In this document: positions 28,692 through 38,023 of the stretch, in pieces | How the letters are laid out: every line of letters begins with the position of its first letter | How positions within the stretch are numbered: the first letter of the stretch is position 1 | Source: Bacteroides bouchesdurhonensis | Lineage (GTDB): Bacteria; Bacteroidota; Bacteroidia; Bacteroidales; Bacteroidaceae | Length of the DNA stretch: 64,000 nucleotides | Direction of reading: 5' to 3' | Assembly: GCF_900155865.1 (NCBI RefSeq) | Contig: NZ_LT707006.1 | Span: 5,005,779 to 5,069,778, forward strand | Made by a program: the position numbers and the translations under genes | The notes under the pieces: generated by a model | The model's database searches: none | What the model was told of the DNA's origin: nothing | What the model saw: only the letters and a program-made list of their open reading frames with translations

Positions 28692-30032
28692 TTAGTCTGT
28701 TATTTCCCAGATTTTACCTTTACTAAATAGTCCTTCCAGCCAGTCTTCCATATAACCTGTACGTACAGCAAGATCAAGAACAGTAAACCTGCGACGAATA
28801 AATTGTGCACGAATAAATGTCTCACGCAAACGCTTTCTTGTTATACCAATCTCTTCCGGCTCTGTCGGAGCTCCCGCCAGTTGAAGTCTCTGTTTAACCT
28901 CACTATAAGGAATGAGTTGTCCGGACAAACGCTCTTTTATCTTCGGCCAGTTTTCTTTCAATTGTAAAAGCTGAACTTTTAACTGTTCGCGATTCACATA
29001 TTTTGCTTTTGTTTCTTGCAAACCGATATTCGGGAAGTCAGTACCCACAAACATATCAAGGGCTGTTTTATCTGCTATTTCAGGTTCCGGCCAAGCTGCG
29101 CAGCAAGCATCTACATCCAACTGTTCGAATGAAGTCTGCAATACTTGTTCATAAAACGCTGTAATAGCTAACATACCTATACTCACTTGAAAGCCATGAG
29201 AAATATGCTCGCCATTATTCAGATGATGCTCCATATTCCAAAGATGACTGAACTGATGTTCGGCTCCTGAAGCCGGACGACTCGATTTCGACCATTGCAT
29301 AGCAAAACCACCTAACATCAACCCTTCAATCAGTTGGGAAATCGCTGTTTCTTCCCCTTCAGCCGCCTCTTTAGGAGAGGATAAAGCATCATGCAAACCA
29401 TCCTGAACGATAGACCATGCCTTTTTATCAATAGCTTCCACTCCTAACGCGTCTGCCAAAATCCAGTCTGCACCGGCAGTAACCTTTGCAAATAAGTCCG
29501 CATATCCGGAAGCTGTCATAGGACCGGGTGCCTTACTTATAATCGATGTATCCGCCAAAACAGCCTGCGGTGCAGGACAGCTGAAGGTCTGCTTCGCACC
29601 ATCTGCCGTTATAGATGCACCAAAAGCAGTATATCCATCCATGGATGCAGCTGTTGCCACACACATATATCTTCTTCCCGTAAGATGAGATGATAACTTT
29701 GTCAAATCATTAATTGTACCGGAACCTACAGCTACTGGAATAGCAGCATGTTGTTTCAATGAATCCACCAACTGATCTATATATGAATACTCTGCATATA
29801 AATCAGAATCCGTAAAGATAAAGGAAGGAAGAGTTTCTATTTCTGCATGTTTCAATTCTTCTTCCACCCTTTTACCGGCAATTCGATAGGTTGTTTCATC
29901 GGCTACTACAACCGCTTTCTTTCCCGGAAACTGTTCTTTAAATAACTCGGCAACTTCTCCTAATATTCCATCACCTATGCGAAGGGCACGTGTCTCATTC
30001 GCAGCCTTCAAAGCTTCTTCTACTCTTGACAT
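28692..30032 (-). CDS. araM: sn-glycerol-1-phosphate dehydrogenase (AraM/EgsA type)
   Basis: Protein of 446 residues from the ATG at 30032 (MSRVEEALKAANETRALRIG). An upstream in-frame ATG at 30077 would add 15 residues and cannot be excluded. The iron-alcohol-dehydrogenase fold is shown by VGSGTINDLTKLSS and ATAASMDGYTAFGASI, and by metal-binding His in SHLWNMEHHLNNGEHISHGFQVSIG. AraM-type enzymes reversibly interconvert dihydroxyacetone phosphate and glycerol-1-phosphate with NAD(P)H. G1P is best known from archaeal lipids and the PcrB route in Firmicutes, so its occurrence in Bacteroides is notable. First gene of the operon, divergent from a DeoR-type regulator. Confidence 0.88.
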   Translation of the reverse strand: MSRVEEALKAANETRALRIGDGILGEVAELFKEQFPGKKAVVVADETTYRIAGKRVEEELKHAEIETLPSFIFTDSDLYAEYSYIDQLVDSLKQHAAIPVAVGSGTINDLTKLSSHLTGRRYMCVATAASMDGYTAFGASITADGAKQTFSCPAPQAVLADTSIISKAPGPMTASGYADLFAKVTAGADWILADALGVEAIDKKAWSIVQDGLHDALSSPKEAAEGEETAISQLIEGLMLGGFAMQWSKSSRPASGAEHQFSHLWNMEHHLNNGEHISHGFQVSIGMLAITAFYEQVLQTSFEQLDVDACCAAWPEPEIADKTALDMFVGTDFPNIGLQETKAKYVNREQLKVQLLQLKENWPKIKERLSGQLIPYSEVKQRLQLAGAPTEPEEIGITRKRLRETFIRAQFIRRRFTVLDLAVRTGYMEDWLEGLFSKGKIWEITD

Positions 30033-30197
30033 TTCCACAGTATTAAAAATTACTTGCCCGATTGTAAAACCTCCCATACCTCAGTTGGTATATCAGATTT
30101 CATAATATCCGGTCGTTTATTAATCTTTTTAAAGACAACAAGCATATCCTTGCTATTTGTTTTTCGTTTTCTTTTTCTTTGGTGCTACATACCGCCA

Positions 30198-30205
30198 CAA
30201 AAATA
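30198..30205 (-). promoter_or_regulatory. Candidate promoter -7 box for the araM operon
   Basis: On the minus strand this reads TATTTTTG, a match to TAnnTTTG. It would give a leader of about 115-160 nt depending on the start codon. The rest of the 30078-30367 gap is AT-rich without an ORF. Confidence 0.4.
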
Positions 30206-30340
30206 CATAAAAAGAAATACAACACAATAAAATACGCAAATATTTTTTCTTTTTCAAGATATTACCTTAATTAAAATAACTATTTTCATTATACAATGAA
30301 ACTTTTCCGACTTTCATTTGCCACATATTAATATTTAATT

Positions 30341-30348
30341 TATCTTTG
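30341..30348 (+). promoter_or_regulatory. Promoter of the DeoR-family regulator
   Basis: TATCTTTG with TTTG at 30317-30320 located 20 bp upstream is a good Bacteroides -7/-33 pair. It lies 20 bp before the start codon. Confidence 0.65.
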
Positions 30349-30367
30349 TAAGAAAAAATATGAGAGT

Positions 30368-31132
30368 ATGACAAGTATAGCAGAAAGACACAAGTATATT
30401 CTTGAAAGTTTAGCCAAGAATGGATTCATAAAGGTGATTGATATCGCTAAAGAGCTAGATGTTACTCCGGTTACGATCCGTAAGGATTTAAAATATCTGG
30501 AAGAGAAGAAGCTATTGTACCGCACCCACGGAAGTGCAAGTCCTATTAACCCGCTGACTTCTGACATAGATGTTCAGGAAAAAGAGAAACTACGGAAAGA
30601 CGAAAAGAAAAGAATCGCAATTGAAGCAGCTAAATTAGTCGAAGAAAATGATTCTATCATTATCGCTTCGGGATCTACAGTACATATGTTCGCTGAACAA
30701 ATTGTACCGACTAGCCATTTGACAGTAGTGACAGCTTCCCTTAAAACGGCATTATTATTAAACGCCGTCAATAATATCGAAGTCATACAGCTAGGAGGAA
30801 CTGTTCGAAAAAACTCATTCTCCGTTATAGGTGATTATACTTCACAATTCTTTGAGCAAATCACTTGTTCCAAACTTTTCCTGGGAGTAGACGGCATTGA
30901 TCTGGAATATGGTATCACCAATTCAAACATAGAAGAAGCAATTCTTAATAAAAAAATGATCGAAGCTTCTCTCCGTACAATCATTCTTGCAGATTCCTCC
31001 AAATTCGGGCGTAGAGGTTTCGGTAAGATCTGTAATCTGGACCGGATAGACGTTATTATAACTGACTCCGGTATATCTAAGACTATGGCCCAATCCATTG
31101 AAGAAATGGGTATAGAACTGATTATCGTATAA
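30368..31132 (+). CDS. DeoR/GlpR family transcriptional regulator
   Basis: Protein of 254 residues. The N-terminal winged helix-turn-helix is seen in FIKVIDIAKELDVTPVTIRK followed by DLKYLEEKKLLYRTHGSA. The C-terminal DeoR sensor domain carries SGSTVHMFAEQI, LGGTVRKNSFSVIG and LGVDGIDLEYGITN, which bind sugar phosphates in this family. It is divergent from the araM operon, so it likely represses that operon and responds to a glycerol or triose phosphate; this is inference. The CocE-type hydrolase gene follows 27 bp downstream on the same strand. Confidence 0.9.
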   Translation: MTSIAERHKYILESLAKNGFIKVIDIAKELDVTPVTIRKDLKYLEEKKLLYRTHGSASPINPLTSDIDVQEKEKLRKDEKKRIAIEAAKLVEENDSIIIASGSTVHMFAEQIVPTSHLTVVTASLKTALLLNAVNNIEVIQLGGTVRKNSFSVIGDYTSQFFEQITCSKLFLGVDGIDLEYGITNSNIEEAILNKKMIEASLRTIILADSSKFGRRGFGKICNLDRIDVIITDSGISKTMAQSIEEMGIELIIV

Positions 31133-31159
31133 TTTTTAACTTTCTATCTGAAAAACACA

Positions 31160-33067
31160 ATGACTTATTATATCAATAAGTGGAGCAAAGTTTTCTGCTT
31201 TGTTCCACTTCTTTATTTCTTTCTTACAGGGGATTGTTTGTCTGCACAGGAGATAAATGAAGCATGGATAAAAGAAAACTACACTAAAAGAGAGGAAATG
31301 ATACCGATGCGGGATGGTATACATCTATATACTGCAATTTACGAACCTGTTCATCAAGAAAAGCCATCTCCCATTTTGATCACCCGCACTCCGTACAAAG
31401 CTTCTCCTTATGGAAAGAAAATGAACAGCCGCCTCTGGGGCTCTTGGCAGAATTATGCACGGGAGAAATATATCTTTGTTATTCAAGATGTACGTGGACG
31501 CTGGAAAAGTGAAGGAGAATTCGTAAATGTACGTCCTTTTATTGCCAATAAGAAAAAGAAAAAAGACATTGATGAAGCGAGTGATGTATACGACACCACT
31601 GAATGGCTTTTGCAACATACAAAAAAGAATAACGGAAAGGTCGGAATCATCGGTTCATCCTATTCTGGTTTCTATTCAATAATGGGAGCTTTGAGCGCAC
31701 ATCCTGCGATCAAAGCTGCTGTCCCACAAGCACCGGTCACAGACTGGTTTTTAGGGGATGACTACCATCACAATGGTGCTTTCATGCTTTGTGACGGTTT
31801 TCGATTTGCTGCTTCTATGAATCGTCCTCGCCCCGTACCAACTGAAGAAAGTACTCCGGCAAAACCTTATTATCAAACAGATGAATATTCTTTCTTCCTG
31901 AAAGCAGGCGCATTGAAAAATCTCACTCGTCTTTTAGGCGATAGTATTGCTTATTGGAATGACTTAATGGCCCATCCTAATTATGACAGCTGGTGGCAAC
32001 AAAGAGACACACGTCGTTCCTGTTACAATATTCGACCGGCTATATTAGTTGTAGGAGGATTGTTTGATGCTGAAGATTGCTACGGTGCTTGGGAATTATA
32101 CAAAGCTATTCACAAACAAAGCCCGGACACTGACTTGCATTTAATTGTAGGTCCATGGTATCATGGTGCCTGGGGAGGGAACGACGGTAGTTATCTAGGT
32201 AATGTCCGCTTCGGTTCAAAAAATGTACCTTATTATCAGGAACAGATAGAATATCCTTTTCTACAATATTATTTGAATGGGAAAGGGACTCCAATAACCG
32301 ATTCACGCAAAGTTAACATATTCTTCTCCGGAGAAAATCAATGGAAAGAATTTGAATCCTGGCCAGACAAAAAAGCACAGGCAGTATCTTATTATTTAGA
32401 TGAAAAAGGAACACTTAGTACCAATATTCCCAACAAAACGATTTCTTATTCGGAATACGTTTCCGATCCTGCGAAACCCGTCCCTTATACGGACAAAACA
32501 ACATACGCCCGGGCTAAAGAGTATATGACCGACGACCAACGTTTTGCCGAACGTCGTCCTGACGTACTCTGTTTCAAAACTGAAACATTGGAACAGCCTC
32601 TGACAGTTGGTGGTGAAGTGGAAGTAGAACTAGAAGTAACTGTAACTACAACAGATGCAGACTTTGTCGTCAAAGTCATCGACGAATTTCCTGAAGATTT
32701 TGCATACAACGATCAAAAGGATGGAAAAGGAAGCGGATACCGTTATTTGATGAACGGTTACCAAATGTTAGTACGCGGAGAAGTCATGCGTGGAAGATAC
32801 AGAAACAGCTTTGAACATCCGGAAGCCTTTGTTCCGGGACAACCTACTAAGGTGCGTTTCACAATGCCGGATATTGCCCATACATTCCAAAAGGGACATC
32901 GACTTGTCGTACAAATACAAAGTACTTGGTTTCCTCTCATAGATCGTAATCCACAACAGTTTGTGAATATATATACATGCGAAGACGTTGATTTTATCAA
33001 ATCTACCATACATATTCTTCACCAAAAGGATAATCCTTCTAAAATTACATTTAGACGACTCTCATAG
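31160..33067 (+). CDS. Secreted CocE/NonD family serine hydrolase (S15-like)
   Basis: Protein of 635 residues with an N-terminal hydrophobic signal ending near CLSAQE. The alpha/beta hydrolase domain has MRDGIHLYTAIYEP, ILITRTPYKASPYGK, QDVRGRWKSEGEF and the nucleophile elbow GIIGSSYSGFYS (Ser near residue 170). The acid and His are probably in GLFDAEDCYG and VGPWYHGAWGG. The C-terminal jelly-roll domain (about 390-635) is typical of X-Pro dipeptidyl-peptidase and cocaine-esterase relatives. Such enzymes act on acyl esters, amides or peptides; the substrate cannot be told. The short gap after the regulator suggests co-transcription. Confidence 0.85.
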   Translation: MTYYINKWSKVFCFVPLLYFFLTGDCLSAQEINEAWIKENYTKREEMIPMRDGIHLYTAIYEPVHQEKPSPILITRTPYKASPYGKKMNSRLWGSWQNYAREKYIFVIQDVRGRWKSEGEFVNVRPFIANKKKKKDIDEASDVYDTTEWLLQHTKKNNGKVGIIGSSYSGFYSIMGALSAHPAIKAAVPQAPVTDWFLGDDYHHNGAFMLCDGFRFAASMNRPRPVPTEESTPAKPYYQTDEYSFFLKAGALKNLTRLLGDSIAYWNDLMAHPNYDSWWQQRDTRRSCYNIRPAILVVGGLFDAEDCYGAWELYKAIHKQSPDTDLHLIVGPWYHGAWGGNDGSYLGNVRFGSKNVPYYQEQIEYPFLQYYLNGKGTPITDSRKVNIFFSGENQWKEFESWPDKKAQAVSYYLDEKGTLSTNIPNKTISYSEYVSDPAKPVPYTDKTTYARAKEYMTDDQRFAERRPDVLCFKTETLEQPLTVGGEVEVELEVTVTTTDADFVVKVIDEFPEDFAYNDQKDGKGSGYRYLMNGYQMLVRGEVMRGRYRNSFEHPEAFVPGQPTKVRFTMPDIAHTFQKGHRLVVQIQSTWFPLIDRNPQQFVNIYTCEDVDFIKSTIHILHQKDNPSKITFRRLS

Positions 33068-33180
33068 TCGTCTAAATGTGAAACCAACAGATGGTAGACT
33101 TGTAACTTTTTAATAAAACAATAATTATGAATAGTCGATTTTTCCTTTCGTCCATATTGTATAAACAAATCAATATAACT

Positions 33181-34110
33181 ATGAAACAAAAGATTTATTT
33201 GCAAACATTGCTATTATTCTGTTTACTTTTAATATCCGAAAGTACTCAGTCCAAATCAAAACAAGTTCCTCAACCTTTAAAAGTCGGTTACTCCATAGGA
33301 ATCAACGGTATCACGGCTGAAAAAATGAAATATGCAAAAGCTGTCGGTATTACTTGTATTGAGACATCACTCAATGCTATAGTAGAAAAAGGGAAATATA
33401 GCGAAGAAGAAATCATCCGTCGTGTCAAAGCAGCCAAAGCAATCGCCGATGAAGCCGGCATTCAAATATGGTCCATCCACATGCCTTTCGGAAATGATGT
33501 GGATTTGTCTAAGGCAGATGAGAATGAACGAAAGAGTGTTGTTGAATACCATAAGTCTGTCTTAAAATATTGCCGGATCTTAAAGCCTAAAATTATTCTT
33601 TTTCACCCTAGCTTTTACCTTGGACTGAACGAAAGGGATGTCAGAATGAATCAAATGATCCAATCTGCCATCGAGCTGAATAAGGAAGTCAAAAAGATCG
33701 GAGCTAAAATGGTAATAGAGAATATGTTAGGATACGAACTTTTAAGAGACAAGAACCGGGAACGTCCACTTTGCAGAACAGTAGACGAAATGATGACAAT
33801 TATGAATCGCCTTCCTAAAAACATTTATGCGGCTGTTGATATGAATCACATCAAGAACCCGGAAAAACTGATTCGCGCTTTAGGGAAACGATTAAAGTCC
33901 GTACACGTCTCGGATGGCGACGGAAAGAAAGAATGCCATTATTTTCCCTGTTCGGGTAAAGGAGAAAATAATTGGGTAGACATACTTTCTGCACTAAATG
34001 AGGTCAATTATAAAGGTCCATTCATGTACGAATCCCAATATCCGGATGTTAAGGATCTGGTTAGTTGTTACCAGACATTATACGAGCAATATATTTCAAC
34101 TATTAAATAA
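33181..34110 (+). CDS. Secreted sugar phosphate isomerase/epimerase-like TIM-barrel protein
   Basis: Protein of 309 residues from ATG at 33181, which starts a normal signal peptide (MKQKIYLQTLLLFCLLLISE). An in-frame ATG at 33127 would put 18 residues in front. The AP-endonuclease-2-like barrel is visible: AKAVGITCIETS, IWSIHMPFG, ILFHPSFYLG, MVIENMLGYE with a metal-binding Glu, AAVDMNHIKNPEKLI, SVHVSDGDG and GPFMYESQY. These proteins isomerise or epimerise sugars with a divalent metal, and secreted versions are common in Bacteroidetes. It follows the CocE-type gene by 113 bp. Confidence 0.8.
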   Translation: MKQKIYLQTLLLFCLLLISESTQSKSKQVPQPLKVGYSIGINGITAEKMKYAKAVGITCIETSLNAIVEKGKYSEEEIIRRVKAAKAIADEAGIQIWSIHMPFGNDVDLSKADENERKSVVEYHKSVLKYCRILKPKIILFHPSFYLGLNERDVRMNQMIQSAIELNKEVKKIGAKMVIENMLGYELLRDKNRERPLCRTVDEMMTIMNRLPKNIYAAVDMNHIKNPEKLIRALGKRLKSVHVSDGDGKKECHYFPCSGKGENNWVDILSALNEVNYKGPFMYESQYPDVKDLVSCYQTLYEQYISTIK

Positions 34111-34480
34111 TAAATTTGACTTATCACAAGTATCATCTGCGGCTGTCTGCTATTCCCCCTTAAACTTCTTTTCAGAATTTTATAGCAGTAGCCTGCGGAT
34201 GATAACCATATTTCACGATTATAAGAGAGAACTGTTCTTTTATAAATAAAATCCGAGCTACTTTACAGGGAGATTCGATTCGGCCGAAAAATTCATAAAA
34301 GCATCAGAAAAGCATATTAAATATTATAACAATAACAGAATCAAGCTCCGGTTAAAAGAAAAGAGTCCGGAACAATACCGAACCCTTTCTCAAATAAAAC
34401 TATCGTTTACTGTCCAACTTTTAGGATACAGTTTAGAATTTTAACACATCTTTTTCTTGATGACAAACAGTATGTAGCAG
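34111..34480. other. Intergenic region with an imperfect long inverted repeat
   Basis: A 370-bp gap between convergent genes. An imperfect inverted repeat (34132-34153 with 34182-34203, 16 of 22 positions pairing) may be the terminator of the TIM-barrel gene. The remaining sequence up to the ackA stop shows no ORF, RNA gene or repeat that I can support. Confidence 0.45.
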
Positions 34481-35680
34481 TTATCTATCCAGAATAGCAA
34501 CTGTATCTGATGCAATCAACAATTCTTCGTCTGTGGGAATAACTACGACTTTTACTTTTGAATTGGAAGTAGAAATTACAGCTTCTTCGCCATGGACTTG
34601 AGCATTTACAGTCTTATCTATTTCAATACCCATAAATTCCAAATTCTCGCAAACAGCTTCGCGACATTGTGATTGGTTTTCACCAACACCTCCTGTAAAC
34701 AATATGATATCTACACCACCCAATGCAGCAGCATACGCGCCAATGTATTTCTTAATACGGTAATAGTACATCTTTTCAGCCAAAATAGCTCTGGAGTTTC
34801 CCGCTTTACAAGCAGCATCCAATTCACGCATATCACTTGAAACTCCCGATACTCCTAACACACCGCTCTTCTTGTTCAACAAGTTTGAAACGCCAGTTGT
34901 ATTCAGCCCTTCCTTATCCATAATGAAAGTAACAGCACCGGCATCAATATCACCGCTACGAGTCCCCATCATCAGACCTTCCAACGGAGTTAATCCCATC
35001 GTAGTATCTATACATTTTCCGTCTTTTATCGCAGCGATAGAACCACCGTTACCAATGTGGCAAGTAATGATTTTCAATCCATCCGGTTTAACTCCCAGAA
35101 ATTCACATACCCGTTGAGAAACGTAACGGTGAGAAGTTCCGTGGAAACCATAACGGCGTACACCATATTTCTCGTATAATTCGTATGGAATTGCATACAG
35201 ATAAGCATAGTCAGGCATTGTCTGATGGAAAGCTGTATCAAAGACACCAATCTGCGGTATATTCGGCAAGATAGCAGCCACAGCATTCACACCCTTCAGG
35301 TTGGCGGGATTATGCAATGGAGCCAAATCATTACAAGCAGCAAATGCATCCAGCACTTCTTTTGTCAGTAACACAGACTCGCTGAAACGCTCACCTCCAT
35401 GTACCATACGGTGACCTACTGCATTGATCTCATCCAACGATTTGATAGCACCATATTCAGGATTAATCAACGTATTCAGGATAAACTCTACGCCTACAGT
35501 ATGTTCCGGAATGTCCTTCTCCAGAATTTTCTTTTCACCATTCGGTAAAGTCAATTTCAGGAAAGATCCTTTCAAACCTATTTTTTCGATACCACCTTGA
35601 GCGATAACCTCTTTAGTGGTCATATCAAATAACTTGTATTTAATAGATGAACTACCACAGTTCAATACCAGGATTTTCAT
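34481..35680 (-). CDS. ackA: Acetate kinase
   Basis: Protein of 399 residues, the usual length. ASKHA-fold motifs: LVLNCGSSSIKYKLF at the N-terminus, HRMVHGGERF, FDTAFHQTMP, YGFHGTSHRYV, CHIGNGGSI, GLMMGTRSGDIDAG and LFTGGVGENQ. It converts acetyl phosphate and ADP to acetate and ATP, the last step of acetate fermentation. It follows pta by 24 bp in one operon and is complete. Confidence 0.98.
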   Translation of the reverse strand: MKILVLNCGSSSIKYKLFDMTTKEVIAQGGIEKIGLKGSFLKLTLPNGEKKILEKDIPEHTVGVEFILNTLINPEYGAIKSLDEINAVGHRMVHGGERFSESVLLTKEVLDAFAACNDLAPLHNPANLKGVNAVAAILPNIPQIGVFDTAFHQTMPDYAYLYAIPYELYEKYGVRRYGFHGTSHRYVSQRVCEFLGVKPDGLKIITCHIGNGGSIAAIKDGKCIDTTMGLTPLEGLMMGTRSGDIDAGAVTFIMDKEGLNTTGVSNLLNKKSGVLGVSGVSSDMRELDAACKAGNSRAILAEKMYYYRIKKYIGAYAAALGGVDIILFTGGVGENQSQCREAVCENLEFMGIEIDKTVNAQVHGEEAVISTSNSKVKVVVIPTDEELLIASDTVAILDR

Positions 35681-35704
35681 TTTTTCGTTGATTTATGATT
35701 AAGA

Positions 35705-36724
35705 TTATTTGTTAGCTTTTGCAGCAATAGCCTGATTAGCCGTAATTGCAATCATACGATATACATCCTCGATAGAGCAACCACGAGACAAATCGTTCAC
35801 CGGACGAGCAATACCCTGAAGAATCGGTCCGATAGCATCCGCATGTCCCAAACGTTGAACCAACTTATACGAAATATTACCGACTTCCAAACTAGGTACT
35901 ATCAATACATTTGCCTCTCCGGCAACCGATGATCCGGGAGCTTTGCTTACAGCCACTTCCGGTACTAAAGCAGCATCTGCCTGCATCTCACCATCCAATT
36001 CTAATGTAGGAGCCATTTCCTTAGCAAGCCTGGTCGCTTCTATCACTTTGTCTACTACTTCATGTTTCGCAGAACCCTTCGTAGAGAAACTTAATAAAGC
36101 TACTTTAGGAACTTCTATACCAGCCACTGCTTTAGCAGTCTGAGCTGTACAGATAGCAATCTGAGCCAATTGATTTGCATCAGGAACTGGGGTTACAGCA
36201 ACATCTCCCATTACCAGAATGCCGTTCTTTCCACATTCAGGAGCATGAGTCAGGAGCAACATAGCACCCGAAACACATGTAATGCCCGGAGCTGTCTTAA
36301 TAATCTGCAAAGCCGGACGCAATACATTACCAGTTGTGTTACGTGCACCTGCTAATTGCCCATCTGCATCACCATTTTTAATCATCAAACATCCATAAAA
36401 CAGAGGATCACTCGTCAATTTACGAGCCTCTTCTATAGTCATCCCTTTCTTCTTGCGAAGTTCACACAGCAATTGTGCATACTCTTCATGTTTTGGAGAA
36501 GTCTCCGGATCAATAATGGTAGCTTTATTGATATTTCCCAATCCCCATTTTAGAGCCAACTCATTGATTTCGTCTGGCTTGCCCAATAAAATAAGATCAG
36601 CAACTTCATCTGTCAAAATCTGATTGGCAGCTTTTAGTGTACGTTCTTCTGTTCCTTCCGGAAGGACGATACGTTGGCGGTTGGCTTTCGCACGCGCCAC
36701 AATTTGGTTGATTAAATTAAGCAT
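35705..36724 (-). CDS. pta: Phosphate acetyltransferase
   Basis: Protein of 339 residues, the short form without the N-terminal DRTGG region. It has RIVLPEGTEERTLKAA, GQLAGARNTTGNVLRPALQI, SFSTKGSAKHE and GEANVLIVPSLEVGNI, typical of the PTA/PTB family. It converts acetyl-CoA and phosphate to acetyl phosphate for AckA. A good -7 box (TACTTTTG on the minus strand at 36782-36775) lies about 50 bp before its start. The lrgA/lrgB-like pair is divergent from it. Confidence 0.97.
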   Translation of the reverse strand: MLNLINQIVARAKANRQRIVLPEGTEERTLKAANQILTDEVADLILLGKPDEINELALKWGLGNINKATIIDPETSPKHEEYAQLLCELRKKKGMTIEEARKLTSDPLFYGCLMIKNGDADGQLAGARNTTGNVLRPALQIIKTAPGITCVSGAMLLLTHAPECGKNGILVMGDVAVTPVPDANQLAQIAICTAQTAKAVAGIEVPKVALLSFSTKGSAKHEVVDKVIEATRLAKEMAPTLELDGEMQADAALVPEVAVSKAPGSSVAGEANVLIVPSLEVGNISYKLVQRLGHADAIGPILQGIARPVNDLSRGCSIEDVYRMIAITANQAIAAKANK

Positions 36725-36774
36725 TTATATATCTAATATGTTTTGAACTTTCGAGTTGTTTGCCTTTAGCGTCG

Positions 36775-36782
36775 CAAAAGTA
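36775..36782 (-). promoter_or_regulatory. pta-ackA promoter -7 box
   Basis: TACTTTTG on the minus strand fits TAnnTTTG and lies 51 bp upstream of the pta start. Confidence 0.5.
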
Positions 36783-36875
36783 CTCAATTTTGCAACATCC
36801 ACATTACAATTCAGCCTTATTTTCACCCCCAAGCCTAAATTATTATAATATTTAACACTGTACTTCTATTTTTCC

Positions 36876-36883
36876 TACCTTTG
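36876..36883 (+). promoter_or_regulatory. Promoter -7 box of the lrgA/lrgB-like operon
   Basis: TACCTTTG fits TAnnTTTG and lies 32 bp upstream of the first gene. Confidence 0.55.
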
Positions 36884-36914
36884 CACCGTTTTCAATAATC
36901 AATAGGTAATTAGT

Positions 36915-37277
36915 ATGATACGTCAGTGCGCCATTTTATTTGGCTGTTTGGCTTTAGGTGAGTTACTCATTTATTTTACAGGCATTAAACTCCCTTCCAG
37001 CATCATAGGCATGCTGCTGCTCACCCTCTTTTTAAAATTAGGTTGGATCAAGTTGCAATGGGTACAGGGATTATCCGACTTCCTAGTCGCAAATTTAGGA
37101 TTCTTTTTCGTCCCCCCCGGAGTTGCATTAATGTTGTATTTTGATGTGATTGCAGCAGAGTTTTGGCCGATAGTGGTAGCCACTATCGTTAGTACGATTC
37201 TTGTTCTTTCCATCACAGGATGGGTTCACCAAATTGTCAGGAAATCAAAAAACCACTTAACACATAAAAATCAATGA
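36915..37277 (+). CDS. CidA/LrgA family membrane protein
   Basis: Protein of 120 residues with four hydrophobic segments and the family pattern KLPSSIIGMLLLTLFLKLGW followed by FFVPPGVALM. It pairs with the LrgB-like product of the next gene, which it overlaps by 4 bp. The family was first tied to murein hydrolase control and lysis; later work on related pairs supports pyruvate or small-acid transport. Here the pair sits divergent from pta-ackA, which fits a link to overflow metabolism. That link is inference. Confidence 0.88.
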   Translation: MIRQCAILFGCLALGELLIYFTGIKLPSSIIGMLLLTLFLKLGWIKLQWVQGLSDFLVANLGFFFVPPGVALMLYFDVIAAEFWPIVVATIVSTILVLSITGWVHQIVRKSKNHLTHKNQ

Positions 37278-37969
37278 GCTTTTTAGAAAATGAGTTTTTC
37301 CTGTTGGCTATTACCTTCGGAATATTCTTCTTAGCCAAAATACTCCAGAAGAAAACAGGAATATTATTATTAAACCCTATATTACTTACCATTGCGATTC
37401 TTATCATCTTTCTAAAGATGACGAATGTGTCTTATGAAACATACAACAAAGGAGGACATCTCATTGAGTTTTGGTTACGCCCTGCCGTTGTTGCTTTAGG
37501 TGTTCCTTTATATCTTCAATTAGAAATGATAAAAAAGCAATTATTACCTATTCTCCTCTCACAACTGGCAGGTTGTATTGTCGGAGTAGTTTCCGTTGTA
37601 TTAATTGCCCAATTAATGGGAGCTTCTCAAGAGGTGATTCTTTCTTTAGCTCCCAAGTCCGTAACCACTCCTATTGCAATGGAAGTAACCAAAACAATTG
37701 GTGGCATTCCTTCATTAACTGCTGCCGTCGTAGTAGCAGTGGGATTGCTTGGAGCCATATGCGGTTTCAAAACAATGAAAATCATGCATGTTGGTAGCCC
37801 GATTGCTCAAGGGCTATCGATGGGAACAGCCGCTCATGCCGTCGGAACTTCCACCGCTATGGATATCAGTAGCAAATATGGAGCTTATGCGAGTTTAGGA
37901 CTCACATTAAATGGAATATTTACAGCTTTATTAACACCAACGATTCTTCATTTATTAGGAATCCTGTAA
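37274..37969 (+). CDS. LrgB family membrane protein
   Basis: Protein of 231 residues with about six membrane segments. Family signatures: FWLRPAVVALGVPLYLQ, SLAPKSVTTPIAMEV and GTAAHAVGTSTAMDI. It overlaps the lrgA-like gene by 4 bp (ATGA), so the two are translationally coupled and likely form one inner-membrane complex. No regulatory lytSR-like pair is seen nearby. Confidence 0.92.
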   Translation: MSFLENEFFLLAITFGIFFLAKILQKKTGILLLNPILLTIAILIIFLKMTNVSYETYNKGGHLIEFWLRPAVVALGVPLYLQLEMIKKQLLPILLSQLAGCIVGVVSVVLIAQLMGASQEVILSLAPKSVTTPIAMEVTKTIGGIPSLTAAVVVAVGLLGAICGFKTMKIMHVGSPIAQGLSMGTAAHAVGTSTAMDISSKYGAYASLGLTLNGIFTALLTPTILHLLGIL

Positions 37970-38023
37970 AACAAAATCGTTCCATTTTCCGTTATATTAA
38001 AGTTAAACTCAAAAAACGACCTC

